Positions 11,085 through 22,505 of a DNA stretch of 64,000 nt are shown piece after piece. The notes under the pieces are model-generated. The model made no database searches, had not been told where the DNA came from, and saw only the letters and a program-made list of their open reading frames with translations. Positions within the stretch are counted from its first letter, which is position 1; every line of letters begins with the position of its first letter. Source of the DNA: Glossina fuscipes (taxonomy: Eukaryota > Arthropoda > Insecta > Diptera > Glossinidae); the NCBI RefSeq assembly GCF_014805625.2, contig NW_023998422.1, positions 2,459,796-2,523,795 on the forward strand. The letters run 5' to 3'. The translations under genes were made by a program, and so were the position numbers.

Positions 11085-11710
11085 TTTTTTTATGGCTGTT
11101 TACTATCGTTAGGCTAGTCAACTAGTGTTTGGATTTTCGTTCCTCTTTTGACAAACACGTTATTGTTGATGTTGTTGTTATGATTGTTGTTGTTATTGTT
11201 GTTTTATATTTCTCTCAGTTTTGTTTTGAGCTCTAATTTCTAAGCAAATGTTTGCGATTAGACGATAATAAGCATTTAAGTGCTTCTATGGTTTTTTTTT
11301 TATATATATTTTTTTTTTTTTCTTATTTAATCTTGCTTTCTTTTCTCTGCCCCTTTATGCATCGAAATACATGCTTAAGCTATATTATAATCTGTTTATC
11401 TTGTTAAACATATGTTTGTGCATATCTTTGTATATGTGTTTGTATAATATAAACAGATGATTGAATAAAAGTTAAAAATTTCTATTTCAAAGAACAAAAA
11501 AAAAAAAAAAAGAATAAAAGTTTGCCTTCTCTTGTGCATTTTTTCCCCCATTTTACTTAAGAGTGAAATTATTTGTACGTGTGAACAGAAAGATTTAAGA
11601 CACAAACTTGCAATTTAAGAATATTTTCTCACAATTTTATCTTTGTTTTTCGGAGCTTCTAACTTTTCGATCGCAAATAAATAAACAAAAATTTATTACA
11701 CTCTATCTAC
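11085..11710. other. Gene-free stretch
   Basis: It contains a GTT tract at about 11161-11200, T runs at 11291-11320 and an A run at 11497-11511. No gene is seen. Confidence 0.6.
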
Positions 11711-11722
11711 GTATATATATGC

Positions 11723-11808
<86 letters not shown>

Positions 11809-11815
11809 GTATATA
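11711..11815. repeat. (TA)n array, about 105 bp
   Basis: A nearly perfect alternating TA tract broken by a few G/C bases (GCATG near 11720, ATGTA near 11761, ACGTA near 11808). It is self-complementary, so cruciform extrusion and slippage are expected. Confidence 0.9.
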
Positions 11816-11959
11816 GACTTTGATAATTTGCGAGCTAGCTTACCTGGTGATGAAATCTCTCAGAATATCATTTGTCTGGAAAGAAAATAAGCAAAAGATA
11901 AGCTTTAATGAAATGCGATAAATTTTTAACGATTTTTTGTTTGTGTTCTACGGATATTT

Positions 11960-12130
11960 TTCAGATATGTACATATATATATATGTACACACATATTCAT
12001 ATCATATACGTGTGTATGTACATGATTTATTTCATGTACGTATATATAGCATCCATATATATATATATGTATACACGTACGTATGCATGGACCTATATAA
12101 TTTACCCCATTTTTATATATATATAATGTA
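11960..12130. repeat. TA/CATA-rich low-complexity region
   Basis: Short (TA)n blocks alternate with ACGT and CACAC motifs. The several overlapping open frames here translate to Tyr/Ile/His repeats and are not genes. Confidence 0.75.
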
Positions 12131-12147
12131 TTTATGTATATCTGTGA

Positions 12148-12396
12148 ATGTGTTCTGTGGTATTTATACATTTATATACTATAGATGGATACAGATGTGG
12201 TGATCGCATTTGTTCCGGTATATTCCATGGCAATGTTGATGTGTGTCTGATGGGATTCACTCCTGCAATTATACGTTCTGAGCTGCTTTCGCGTAGCGAA
12301 ATAATTACTATGACCCATACGATGTTCAACAAAAAAGTGGGCTTTTCATTAGGTCACAAAGCACCCAAGGCATTGCTAATATTCTTTGGGTTCTAA
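12148..12396 (+). other. Unassigned 82-codon open frame
   Basis: From about 12185 on it has balanced composition and is open on plus. A 66-codon frame is open on minus over 12132-12332. No motif is recognised, the left third is TA-rich repeat, and no good splice sites flank it. Its length is within chance for this base composition. Confidence 0.15.
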
Positions 12397-12666
12397 TAGA
12401 GAATTCTCCAGCTTCCCCCATATAGTTTGGATATTGAGACTTTTGCTTTTTGCAGAATACTTCGGGTGGTCAAAAGCCGAAACTATTCCAACAAAATAGG
12501 TCTCTTCTTCAAAAATTCTCAAAAATATCTCCATAAGCTATTCTTTGAAGCTTTTCGTTAAAAGTTCACTTGCCGACGCTTACCTGCACAAATCCGCCAC
12601 GAATTGATGCAATCGCCTTACACTACTTAAGTACATTATTCGCGAAGATTTCATTAATTGAAAGAG

Positions 12667-12703
12667 TAATTGTTTTAAGTAATAAATTTAATTAAAACAA
12701 TTA
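12667..12703. repeat. Perfect 12-bp inverted repeat, 13-bp loop
   Basis: TAATTGTTTTAA at 12667-12678 is matched exactly by its reverse complement at 12692-12703. The arms are AT-rich, so this could be chance, or a small hairpin or terminator-like structure. Confidence 0.6.
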
Positions 12704-15700
12704 ATAGCGATTATGTTAAGTGATGCTATTGAATAGCAACAATTTTTTTTCCTTCTTTTACAAACTACTAAATGTAGAAAGTCAAAGCAGTTTACAGCTT
12801 AGTAGAAAGAAAAGTTGAACAACATTTCAAAAATGTTTAATTTTTATGTCTTCTTATAGAAACATTAGGCAGCTTATGATGAAATCGATTAGGATCTGCT
12901 TTGGGGAATTAGATTGTTAGTTAACTTCAGAGAGATATTTAAAACGAATATAAGAATTTATGTTCGATTGAATTGATAATGTGCTAATGATAGGAGAGAA
13001 GATGAGCAAGCACATTTAAGAGGTTAATGTGATGGTTACGATTGATCATCGAGATTTAAATATCAAGATAAGAATGAAGACAACAAATATTTGCAAATAT
13101 TTTAGAATGAGGTCATGCAGAGTCTTCATATTATTTCTATAAGGTCGTTCTTTCTATGCCAAGGCTATCGGATAGAGGGTATAGATCAAATGCTCGTGTT
13201 ATAATCGGTTCAAGAGTAGAAGATTTGATGCATGATAAGAATGAATGGGTCACTCTTGGGTATAGGATGAGGAAAAACTATCTTTTTACGGGTCGAATTA
13301 TCAGAGACTCACTGCACGGTTCACAAATCCTAGGCACGTGTCAGGTTGATTTTAAAGAAGCTACCAAAAAAAGAATCTGTCTACGATAAGACGACAAGCA
13401 TTAAGATAGAAATGAGGGAATGCTTTAATTAATTCTTCTGTATTATAATAAAAGTTAGCATGAGTACAAAATTTTTATAGCGACTTTATGAGATACGTAG
13501 GTTTGCGACACACTACTTCTGCACTGACAATGTAAATAATTGAAGAAACATATTTAATGACTTTCGTCACTCTTCGCTTGAAAACAATACGAGTCAACAG
13601 CAACTGGTAGGAATCAAACGCTTTGGTTTAAACTGAATAGGATTTTTTTTTTTTTTTCGTTTTCTTTCCTTTATTAGATAGATAGACAACCAGATATCGT
13701 AACGCACAGCTTACTGTAATAAAATTCAAGAATTGCTTCGGTACTTAAGTTTCGAGTAACATATGTGGCGCAATATTGTGCTCTTATAATTATCTAGATT
13801 TATGATTTAATTGTAGAAAGTGTGGAATTCTAATTAATTTTTGCAAAACAAACCTCTTTCTTTGATGTTTGCTTTCGACTTAAATTGAATCAAGAATAAA
13901 AAAAAAAAAAAAAAAAATTAAAAAGTTAGCAACAAATTGTGAAATGTAATATCATACAATAGCAGTACATATAAACGCAGGTATGTAAATATATAAATCA
14001 AATACACGTATATAGAGGTATACACATAAATAGGTATTTGAGTATATAAGCATAAAAGTATGTAAGCAATAAACTTGTATATACAATGGTAGATATATGA
14101 AAATACGGACATATACACTTGTAGACGTCGAGATATGAAGATATATGCAGATATTTTCGCCTGTTTGTGGATTGAAGTAGTAACAGGAGGGCGTATTAGC
14201 TGGAAAGGTTGGAAATATTCCTCAGTTTTCTGAACGCTATATATTGGAACAAAGCGACAGGAACTCGGCATCCGAATCCATAATCTCGTTCGAGGAGGGA
14301 GATTTATGATTATGTAGTACAACCGCTCATTATGATGTAACGACGAAAGGCCATCAGGCTGCTTTTAACCCTGAATGTATACTATCTGAGAATCCCGACC
14401 TGACTACACTATCAATTTCATATTCTGTTTGTTATTGCATTTAAGACCCTCGTTCTATAGAATTAGATAATGTGGTAATAAGGTTGGTGTTAAGTAATAA
14501 AGGATAAAGAAGCGAAAGAGAGGATATAAGGTAGGTAAACTAAGTTGGAGAACTGCTATTGTGATAAGGAATCTACATCTCTTACGTTATACACTACAAT
14601 TAGACAGTGAACGTACGTTCAAACCTACTTCACATAAATCAATTACATAAATCAAATGAGATAAAACAAAGCAAGACTGTATAATTTTCAGATAATACTT
14701 TGCCGAAAAACTGAAGACGAATGGATTAAAGTCCATCCACCCCAGAATGAACCATACAAACCAAATTGACACAAGATATTTCATCTAATCTGGTACAATG
14801 GACATCAAACCTAATATTAAAGGACTCGAATCGAAAAGTAAGATTCGGATTCAGACCATCCATACGAATGCATTCTTCTCCAATACACGATTGAGGTCTT
14901 CTTTAAGCGTGTATTTAAATCCTGAACCCCAGCCACTTCCTAACGTAGAGCATTCATTTGACACTCGGGTTATTATTAGATATAAAAATCTGGTTATACA
15001 GAATCGGATAAGATTTACGATAAATGATATTTTGTTTTTAATTTTTTTGGACGCAATCCAAATTAATCGCTATGCGGCACTCGTGGTGTTCCTATTCTAG
15101 AATCGCTGCTGGATTACATCGGAATGGGGCTCGTGCATGATATACTCTGTGTATGAGCGTATATATAAAGAATAACGATGTATATGCCTAATATGAATAC
15201 AGGTAAATACCGTTGAATCCTTTCGTGTAGTATCTTTTAATCCCAAGGGAACTTTTCTTTACAGGCAATATATAAACACGTGCCACAAACACTTGTGATG
15301 TGATTTCTTTTAAAGGATATCAGTGAACAGTGGTAAGTGCTACCTGATAAATATATATTGCATACTAGATTATAAATGCAAATACAATTGTACATAAGAT
15401 ACTTGAATTAATTTCCAGCGACTTTTTCTTTTTTTTTTGGTTATAAAGTTCACTTAGTGTTTAAAATATTGTCCATCACTAGCTGTGAGTCTTTATTTTT
15501 GGACTAAATAACCTGCATCGTGAGACAGGAGTAATCGATTTTTTGAATAAGTATAGAAGGCAAACCACTGTTTGAGTTCCCCGGCCACGTTAGAGCTAGA
15601 GGTTAGAAAGAGCTGCAGTTGCGCTAAAGAAACAATTTAATTTGGTCACGTTGTCCTAATCAGCTATTAATGTTGATTGAAAAACTTTTCAAAGCTTTCA

Positions 15701-16345
15701 AAAGGCTTCGCTTGCTAACCGATTAAACTCCTTCGTCTCTACACTTTCGGATTGGTTCGGAGAGCAAACGATAATCGCGCTTATAATCAGCGTTTCAGCA
15801 GCAATTTAAAGCGATAAAATTTCTAGTGCATGCTACTTTAATGATTTGAAAACAAAAAAAATTGTTGCCTTGAAATAACTTATGTCGAGTTCACCTTTTA
15901 ACGATTTAAGCGACGATCTCATGTACATAAAGTGAAATGAAATGTAAATGAAGTGAAAGAAATTAAATCAAGTTCATTATGTATATATATATATGCGCAC
16001 ATATATATATATATATGTTTATATATACATATAAAATCTGATTCTAATCAAAATAATTGCTACAATAAAAAGGAGCAAACATTTGTTTATTCTTTAATTT
16101 TAAAGCCGAATGCCTTTTGGCAAATTTATTGTTTTGAGATCACGGTACGTGCGAGCATTGTTTTCATTTTCCACACTAATGAAAATGAAAGGAATCAACA
16201 TATAAAGAGACAGTAGAAAAAAAAAAAAATGAAAACAAAGATCAAAGAACTATAGCAAAGAAACAAAAAAAGGATGCAAATCACACAACAAGAAAGCAAT
16301 TGCAACTGAAGAGGCAAAACCAACCACGACTACTGCTATAATGTC

Positions 16346-16392
16346 AGCTAGCCAGGCTGTCGGTTGGCTGGCTGGCTAGCTAGCTAGCTAGA
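16346..16392. repeat. (GGCT)n-(AGCT)n tetranucleotide tract with inverted arms
   Basis: AGCTAGCCAG at 16346-16355 is the exact reverse complement of 16372-16381, with GGCT units between and CTAG units after. It combines a tetranucleotide microsatellite with a hairpin. Confidence 0.7.
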
Positions 16393-17045
16393 TAGGCAAA
16401 CCAAAGCTTTAATACATCGTTAAGAGGCCACAAAAAATAAAAAAATCAACTATAGTCATACACAACCAATGCCAACTATTAAAAATCATCATTATCGTTT
16501 GTATTATTGTTACTGATGCCGAAGTTGTGTTTGTTGTTCGATTTTGTTGCATGCAACATTTTCCAATCGAAACGTTTCGAAAAAAAAAAAAAAAAAACAA
16601 AACACGAAGAAGGAAAATAGCCAATATTGTTAAAGATTGGTGTTTTATATACTTGCAGGTTTATTCATATAAAGACATGTAGTAGGAATTCATATGCCTC
16701 GCTGTACGTAAATATAGGTATGGTTTTCGAAATTCTATGTGGATAGAAAATTGTCTGCATTTCGGTTTTGCGTTTCTTTATAGTCTAGACAATTGCTGCC
16801 TTTTATTTAGTTCTATTGTTAATTGACTGCTCTTCTAGAAGCAGTTCATATAAAACGAACCCCAAAAAAAAAAAAAAAAAAAAAAATTCGAAAACATATT
16901 CACATGAGTTTTTTTTTTATTTTTTTGGGAAGAAAATGCGTGAATGTCGGTATCGTATCTGCATACGAGAATTTTCGCATGAAATCGTTTGAAATTTTTC
17001 AGATATAAAATTTGCTTTCTGAAAAGTGGGTTTTTAACAATTTTT

Positions 17046-17855
17046 AGTATTGTTTATTATAATGCATTATGTATTACGTATTGTGCATTATGTATTTTTC
17101 TCTCATATTATATATTGGGTATTGTGTATTCTGCGTTATGCATTATGAGTTATATACTGTGTGTTGTAAATTGTGAATTATGAATTATGAAATATGAATT
17201 ATGAATTTCATATTATGTACGATGAACTATGAAATACCAATTTCATATTATGTATTATGAATTATAATAATAACATATCATTTATTATAAACTATATGAA
17301 TTATATATTATGTACTATGAACTACGAATTGTGAATTATATATTATGTACTATGAACTACGAATTGTGAAGTAATAATGAATGGTGAACGATGAATTGTG
17401 ATTGCAAGAGTCTGAATAATGAATTAGGAGTTACGAGTTTTGATCTACGAGCTAAGGCTATAAGGCAAGCCGTAACTTATCAATTATGAAGTGTAAATTA
17501 CGAACTATGAACCATAAATGGATTGAGGATTGTTAGTAACATATTGCGAGTTAGCTTTATTAGAGAATAAAGAATTGCAAAGCATGATGTATGTAGTATG
17601 AGTGGGAAAAAGTGCAAAATATCAACTCGAAATTATGAATTATGAATCATGAATTGTGAATCATGAAAGGTGATTATGAATTTTAATTACGAACTACGAG
17701 TTGTGAACTATACTGCTAATTTATGAACTACGATTCATATATTTTGAACTATAGGTAATGATTAACAAATTATACACTATGAGTTATGAATTATGAACTG
17801 CAAGTCACGCTGTATGAGTTATCAAGTATGATTTATGAATCTGAATTACGTATGT
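17046..17855. repeat. Long degenerate heptamer array (GAATTAT)n
   Basis: About 800 bp is built from variants of GAATTAT (GAACTAC, GAAATAT, GAATTGT, GCATTAT, GTATTGT), densest at 17165-17400 and 17625-17860. Several units in a row are in perfect 7-bp phase near 17174-17205. Within it, 35 bp at 17298-17332 is repeated exactly at 17333-17367. It is a minisatellite-like array and non-coding. Confidence 0.8.
17298..17367. repeat. Perfect 35-bp tandem duplication
   Basis: The two 35-bp units (17298-17332 and 17333-17367) are identical. The unit equals five heptamers of the surrounding array, so it looks like a recent slippage or unequal-exchange event. Confidence 0.9.
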
Positions 17856-18765
17856 CGTATTTCGATTTATTTATTATTAAATGAAAAAACTTGGACGGTT
17901 TTGCTGATTTGATTTGTCCCTGATTACGGGACATTGTCTCCGGCATGAATTAATAATAAATCTAACATTAATATCGATATTCGATAATAATGAGACGGCG
18001 GGAGTGCGTAAAGAAGTTCTCCTTTTTTTCAAAGTCACTTTTAGACAATCAAGTAATTTTTTGCTCATTAATTACGCAGTTACCCATATGTAAATGTAAT
18101 ATACACACGTCTTGGCTTTTGTCATGACATTTTATTTTGCCCTTCTGTTAGTTCTTTCTTTTCTTTTCATTTTTTTCTTTTGCAAAATTTATTTCTTTTA
18201 TTCTCTCTTTTCTTTAAAGCGCTGTAGTGCATCTATGCACAAAGTCGTAAATATATGAAAAGTCATAAGTTCTTAGTTAAAACGATTCATATTCAAATCA
18301 CAATCTCATGTTCGGGGGAACTTATTGAATTTACTTTTTCTTATTATTGCTGCAGTGGTTTTAAAGACGCTTTTGTAACAAATGGCAAACAATTGGCAAA
18401 ATTTCAATAGAGCGCGTAGAGCATCACATCACGTTTCACGATTTCATAGTAAAAAAAAAAAAAACGAAAAAAAAAAACGAAAAAACAGAATACAAGTACA
18501 ACAACAACAATATTTAAAGGAATCGTACGTTCATACGAAATGTGGCTGCTGCAGAGGCTGTTGCTGCTGCCGCGCGCTTATAGCAATTTGAATTACTGTG
18601 TTACATTTGAGCAAAAGTTCAGCAGACACATTCAAATATCATTGAGATTCTGAAAAGTCATGAGAAGGCCAAACAAAGAAATAAACATAAAATATCGTAA
18701 ATAAATAAACGACAAAAAAACCACCTTTTAGTATTGGAACACTTTTGGTCTTTTTCTTAGTGCTG

Positions 18766-18799
<34 letters not shown>

Positions 18800-19137
18800 C
18801 TTAGTGCCAAAAAAAGAGAAGAAGTAACACAACAATAAAAATTTCGCCTTTGAGCAAAATGAAAACAAAAAAATTGTCCTTTTTTTGTGTGGTTTGTTTT
18901 ATTTTATTTTGTTATTTTTTTTTTTAGAAAAAGATTTCTGTGTTTGTGCTGTTATTGCTGTTGCCATTGTGATATCGTTTCTGTCGGTTAGTTGGTTAAA
19001 GTGTCTTCTTTCACAGACAATAGCAATTGTTGGCAGTTTCTTTATCTCTGTCTTATATTCAATGGCCTAAAGTCAAAGCAGCAACCAGTACAATTGGGTG
19101 TGCTTGTTATTCATTTGCAGCCCTTAACACACATCCA
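17856..19137. other. Gene-free stretch
   Basis: It contains a long T run (18767-18795), A runs near 18450-18485, and a CTG-type tract (18543-18582). The frame at 18382-18591 is Lys/Gln/Cys repeat translation. Confidence 0.6.
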
Positions 19138-19250
19138 TGCATATACACACACACAAACACACAAATACACATACATACATACATACATGCATACATACAT
19201 ACATATATACATACATACATATGTATACATACACATATAAATGTATGTAT
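19138..19250. repeat. Compound (CA)n-(CATA)n array
   Basis: A CA-rich left part changes to CATA tetranucleotides and TA. All open frames across it (Thr/His/Ile/Tyr) are repeat translations. Confidence 0.88.
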
Positions 19251-20432
19251 ATAAAAACCAATCCCATGGAAAGTGCAAGAAAATGACAATCTCACTTTAA
19301 GCCATCAAGTTCGTGTGTTAAGTCTTTTGTTTACTCTCCTTCTTTTCCTTGCTTGCTTTTATTTACCATAACAAAAACAATTGAATTTTTATTTTTTTTT
19401 ATTTTTTTTTATTATTATTATTAGTAATATTTTTGCCTGATAAATTTTTACCAATCACTGGCGATTGTAAAAATATGGTAAATCATTTCAGTTGTTTTCG
19501 CTTTTCAATATTTGAAAAATTTTCTACAACAAGCCAGGAATAATAAATTATGACCATTAAGTGTTAACAGCATGAATAAAAAAAAAAAAAAAAGAAGAAA
19601 AAAGTAAAATAAAATCGAGTTTAAAGAGCATGAAAATTTCACTTCTAAGTCAGAACAACTTCGTCATAATAAATGTGAATATACTTTCTATGGACCATTA
19701 AAAAAAAGAAAAATCTTGAAACTTTGACGTTATACACTTCGAAATACATGCTTATATATATATATACGGGTTATTTGTTTTCAACAAGAATGCTTAACCG
19801 TAATAACGATTATTGTTGTTTTTATTGCAGACACTTCATAACTCATTATAAACCTTTGGGGAACATGCAGTAACTTGCTAAGAATGACTAACGGGCTAAC
19901 TGGCCCGGGTCAGTTGGTTGGCTGTCTTTACTTATTGCCGTTGTCGTTGCTTGCCTTCTTACCTTTGTAAATAAGTTTGTTTTGTTTTCATATCACACGT
20001 ACATATAATTGTGTTGGAAAATAATGTCATACGTATTTGTTCTGTTCTTTGTTTCAAAGTTTCTTAAAAAATTTATGCGTAATTAATTATTTGTTTTTTC
20101 TTTTTTTTTGTTGTTGTTTTTAAACGTGTTAAAAATATGTCCAAAATTGTCAAAAATTGAAATAAATGTGTTTTACATATACGCGCATTTACCCTTAACT
20201 TTGTCAGGTAAATGAAAAGTTTTTTTTATACATATATACATACACTGCAGATACTAACCGACGTATATCTAAACTTGTAAGCGGTGCGACGCCAGGTCTT
20301 TTTTGTTTAATAAATGAATAATGATTCAGTTTGAAATGTAGGTCAAACGGTTGTTATGGTTAAAAATGACAATTGATTCATGTGCGGTTGCCTTTGATAA
20401 CAACAAAGGAAAGTACAATTCTAAGATGGTAA
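19251..20432. other. Gene-free stretch
   Basis: AT-rich with TTA repeats (19388-19425), A runs (19578-19594) and a T-rich block near 20096-20120. Nothing coding is seen. Confidence 0.6.
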
Positions 20433-20622
20433 AATAGGTTTATTATATCATAAACGCAAGCGCAAGTAAAGCGCAATATACGGAAGTTATCAGATGAAGT
20501 CTCGCTATCAAAAGATTCAATTTAAAAATAAGTTTACTATGACGTAAATGCAATAGCAATAAAGGGCAGTATGAAGAGGTTTTCAGATGACGCCTTGTTA
20601 TCACAAAATTTCAATTCAAGCC
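20433..20622. repeat. Diverged tandem duplication, unit about 94 bp
   Basis: The unit starting AATAGGTTTATTA at 20433 recurs as AATAAGTTTACTA at 20527. Later blocks (CAGATGAAGTC against CAGATGACGCC; TATCAAAAGATTCAATT against TATCACAAAATTTCAATT) keep the 93-94 bp spacing. A weaker third unit may precede it. Confidence 0.6.
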
Positions 20623-20758
20623 GACTACAACTTTTGTATAATTTCATAATTGCTGCAATCATCAGACTGCTGACTGTACAGCCCTTTCTGCAGTGAATGT
20701 GGGGACGAAAATCGTACTCACTGTGATTGCTAAATTATTAGTTTAAGATCTAAGTTAC

Positions 20759-21500
20759 GTGAAATGCGGCAGTGTACAGGATAGCATTAGGTACAGAGAG
20801 ATTATATTGCGTTCGATGTCAAGTCTTCTAATCAGGTATGTGTTGTCAGCGAGTCAGCTGTTCATTGTCTTCAAGTTAGCTGTTTACGTTCTACGGAAAC
20901 CAGTTCTTTGCTGTTCTCAAGTAAGATATCAACCGGAAGAGACAATCGGCCTTAGTTAGATTCTAATACGGTATGGAAAAATTCGTCCCCTTTTGTTGCC
21001 TTCCGCTAACGAAAACGATTGCCGTGTCTTATTGCAAACCCTTCATTCGATCGAGGCTATATGACCATTTGTTCATACGGCGAGAGTCAAGCGATTAAAG
21101 CCATCAGAACTGAATATGGATTGTATTGGAAGCGGGATGTAGGAATCGACGGCATATTTTTATTAGACTGAAGTCATGCATTCCCTATTAACTTCACCAT
21201 ATGTCTATATAATTACACCGATATTTACATCTATGTCGAATATTTTCGTACTTCAGTTTTACTCGAAGTTTATAAAATGATAAAGATTTCCGGCCCCTTT
21301 TTGCGGTTGTCACTGCCACCTAAAAAGGTAAGCTTCTATGGCCAAGTGTTGTGAAATTCACATTGATTTGAAAGATATGCGATAAGTAAGACACTACTTA
21401 GCCTACCTAGAATACCGTTTGCGGACGATGTATCGAGTGGAAGGTTCTCCGTTCTATTTTGCCATGAAATACTATACTCAAGATAGTAGTGGATGTTGAA
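20759..21500 (+). other. Region of unassigned open frames
   Basis: Frames open on plus include 20759-20959, then about 21010-21350 with a single in-frame TGA near 21170, then about 21386-21497. The composition looks protein-like to the eye, but I recognise no domain. Frame changes and stops are needed to link them. Chance frames of this size are common here, so the evidence is weak. Confidence 0.15.
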
Positions 21501-21729
21501 AGATTCGGTTCAAACCAAATATGATTGCTTCTTTGTTTCGTTTGTTATTTTGTTTGAAATTTTGGTTTTTTTCTGTTGTCTAAAATGTTTTGCTGCTGTA
21601 GTTGTCATTTATCCACGTATGACTCAGTTAGAGAATAATAAATATTTTCAAATTTAGCACCGCCTGTACTTATTTGTCTTTCGCAACCTGTCATATAAGA
21701 GAATTTTTAATTATAAATGAAGGATTTTT

Positions 21730-22053
21730 TCATTTTGAACGATGAAATTTATTATCAAAAACTTGTGGCGAAATTATGATCATGTGTCCGAGTTGTTTTT
21801 CTAATTCGCTATTGGCAAGTGTTGTTATGTTGAATGTGTTAGCTTGTTTGCAATACCCAGGAAGTAAGAAGAAAGATCCATTCAACATAACTGCATCATC
21901 GAAGGCCGTAATAGATCAATTTATAAGAGTTTTAGTCGAACCTTATATAAATTTCGGGATGATGTAGTGAGGATCAACAACCCGCAAAGCTCCATCTCGA
22001 AGCAATACAAAAGCTGTTCCCGCATGGGTGTCACCACAGAACAGGGTCACTAC
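21730..22053 (-). pseudogene. Possible decayed coding segment, function unknown
   Basis: On minus, one reading frame runs from 22053 to about 21730 with only two stops (TAA at 21943-21945, TGA at 21916-21918). The upstream edge (just above 22053) is a CAG preceded by a long CT-rich tract, a good splice-acceptor context. The first 36 codons are of higher GC than the surroundings and include GDTHAGTAF and VVDPHY. The second part includes NITTLANSELEKQLG. I do not recognise the family. The plus strand is also open over 21776-21967 and has a GTAAGG donor-like site at 22061, so the coding strand, if any, is undecided. Confidence 0.22.
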
Positions 22054-22097
22054 CTGGCACGTGTAAGGTAGACAGAAAGAGAAATAGATACAGGGTG

Positions 22098-22160
22098 TGA
22101 GAGAGAGAGAGAGAGAGAAAGAACGTTGGTGAGGGAAAGATACAGATAGAGAGAGAAAGA
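22098..22160. repeat. (GA)n tract
   Basis: Nearly perfect GA from 22098 to 22120, then GA-rich to 22160. On minus it forms a (CT)n polypyrimidine tract beside the candidate acceptor at 22054. Confidence 0.85.
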
Positions 22161-22360
22161 ATAAGAGACTAAAACGCTGCTGTTTTTTGGGAAAACCTAA
22201 AAAAATTATAAACACAAATTATATACAATACATACGCACATGTTTTATCAAACACAAAACTATATTTTTCCGTATTAGCTTAAGTAGCATTTCATCCGGC
22301 CGAATCGGTCCCGCAACAAAGTTGGCCCATTCCAGTGTACGAATCTATGTTTTAGTTTTA

Positions 22361-22505
22361 AACAGATGATCAGACATGGCTAAATCGATTTAGAATTTTT
22401 TACCAGTCTAGAATACATGCATATTAGAGACTGTCCTGAGCTGTCGTCTGGGAGTTGCCAAAGTTTTAAGAACATAAATGTAAGCCGTTTGCTAAATATA
22501 TAAAA
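22361..22505 (+). mobile_element. Mini-me-like repeat, subtype 2, right end only
   Basis: CAGACATGGCTAAATCGATTT, then AGAATACATGCATATTAGAG, then TCGTCTGGGAGTTGCCAAAG correspond to the right end of the 46748-47405 copy. The left part is absent. Confidence 0.65.

Larger units (their letters stand above)
12397..17045. other. Gene-free stretch
   Basis: Mostly single-copy-like AT-rich DNA. It contains a 12-bp perfect inverted repeat (12667-12703), A/T runs (13898-13917, 16580-16597, 16863-16886), a CATA/TA block (15985-16035) and an AGCT/GGCT tract (16346-16392). Open frames at 13156-13389 (plus, 77 codons) and 14798-15100 (plus, 100 codons) have fairly even composition but no motif I know. Confidence 0.55.

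Noticed and set aside
13918..14322. 134-codon minus frame
   Set aside because: About two thirds is TA/CATA-derived Tyr/Ile/Ser sequence. The remainder (14160-14322) has no motif or splice context.
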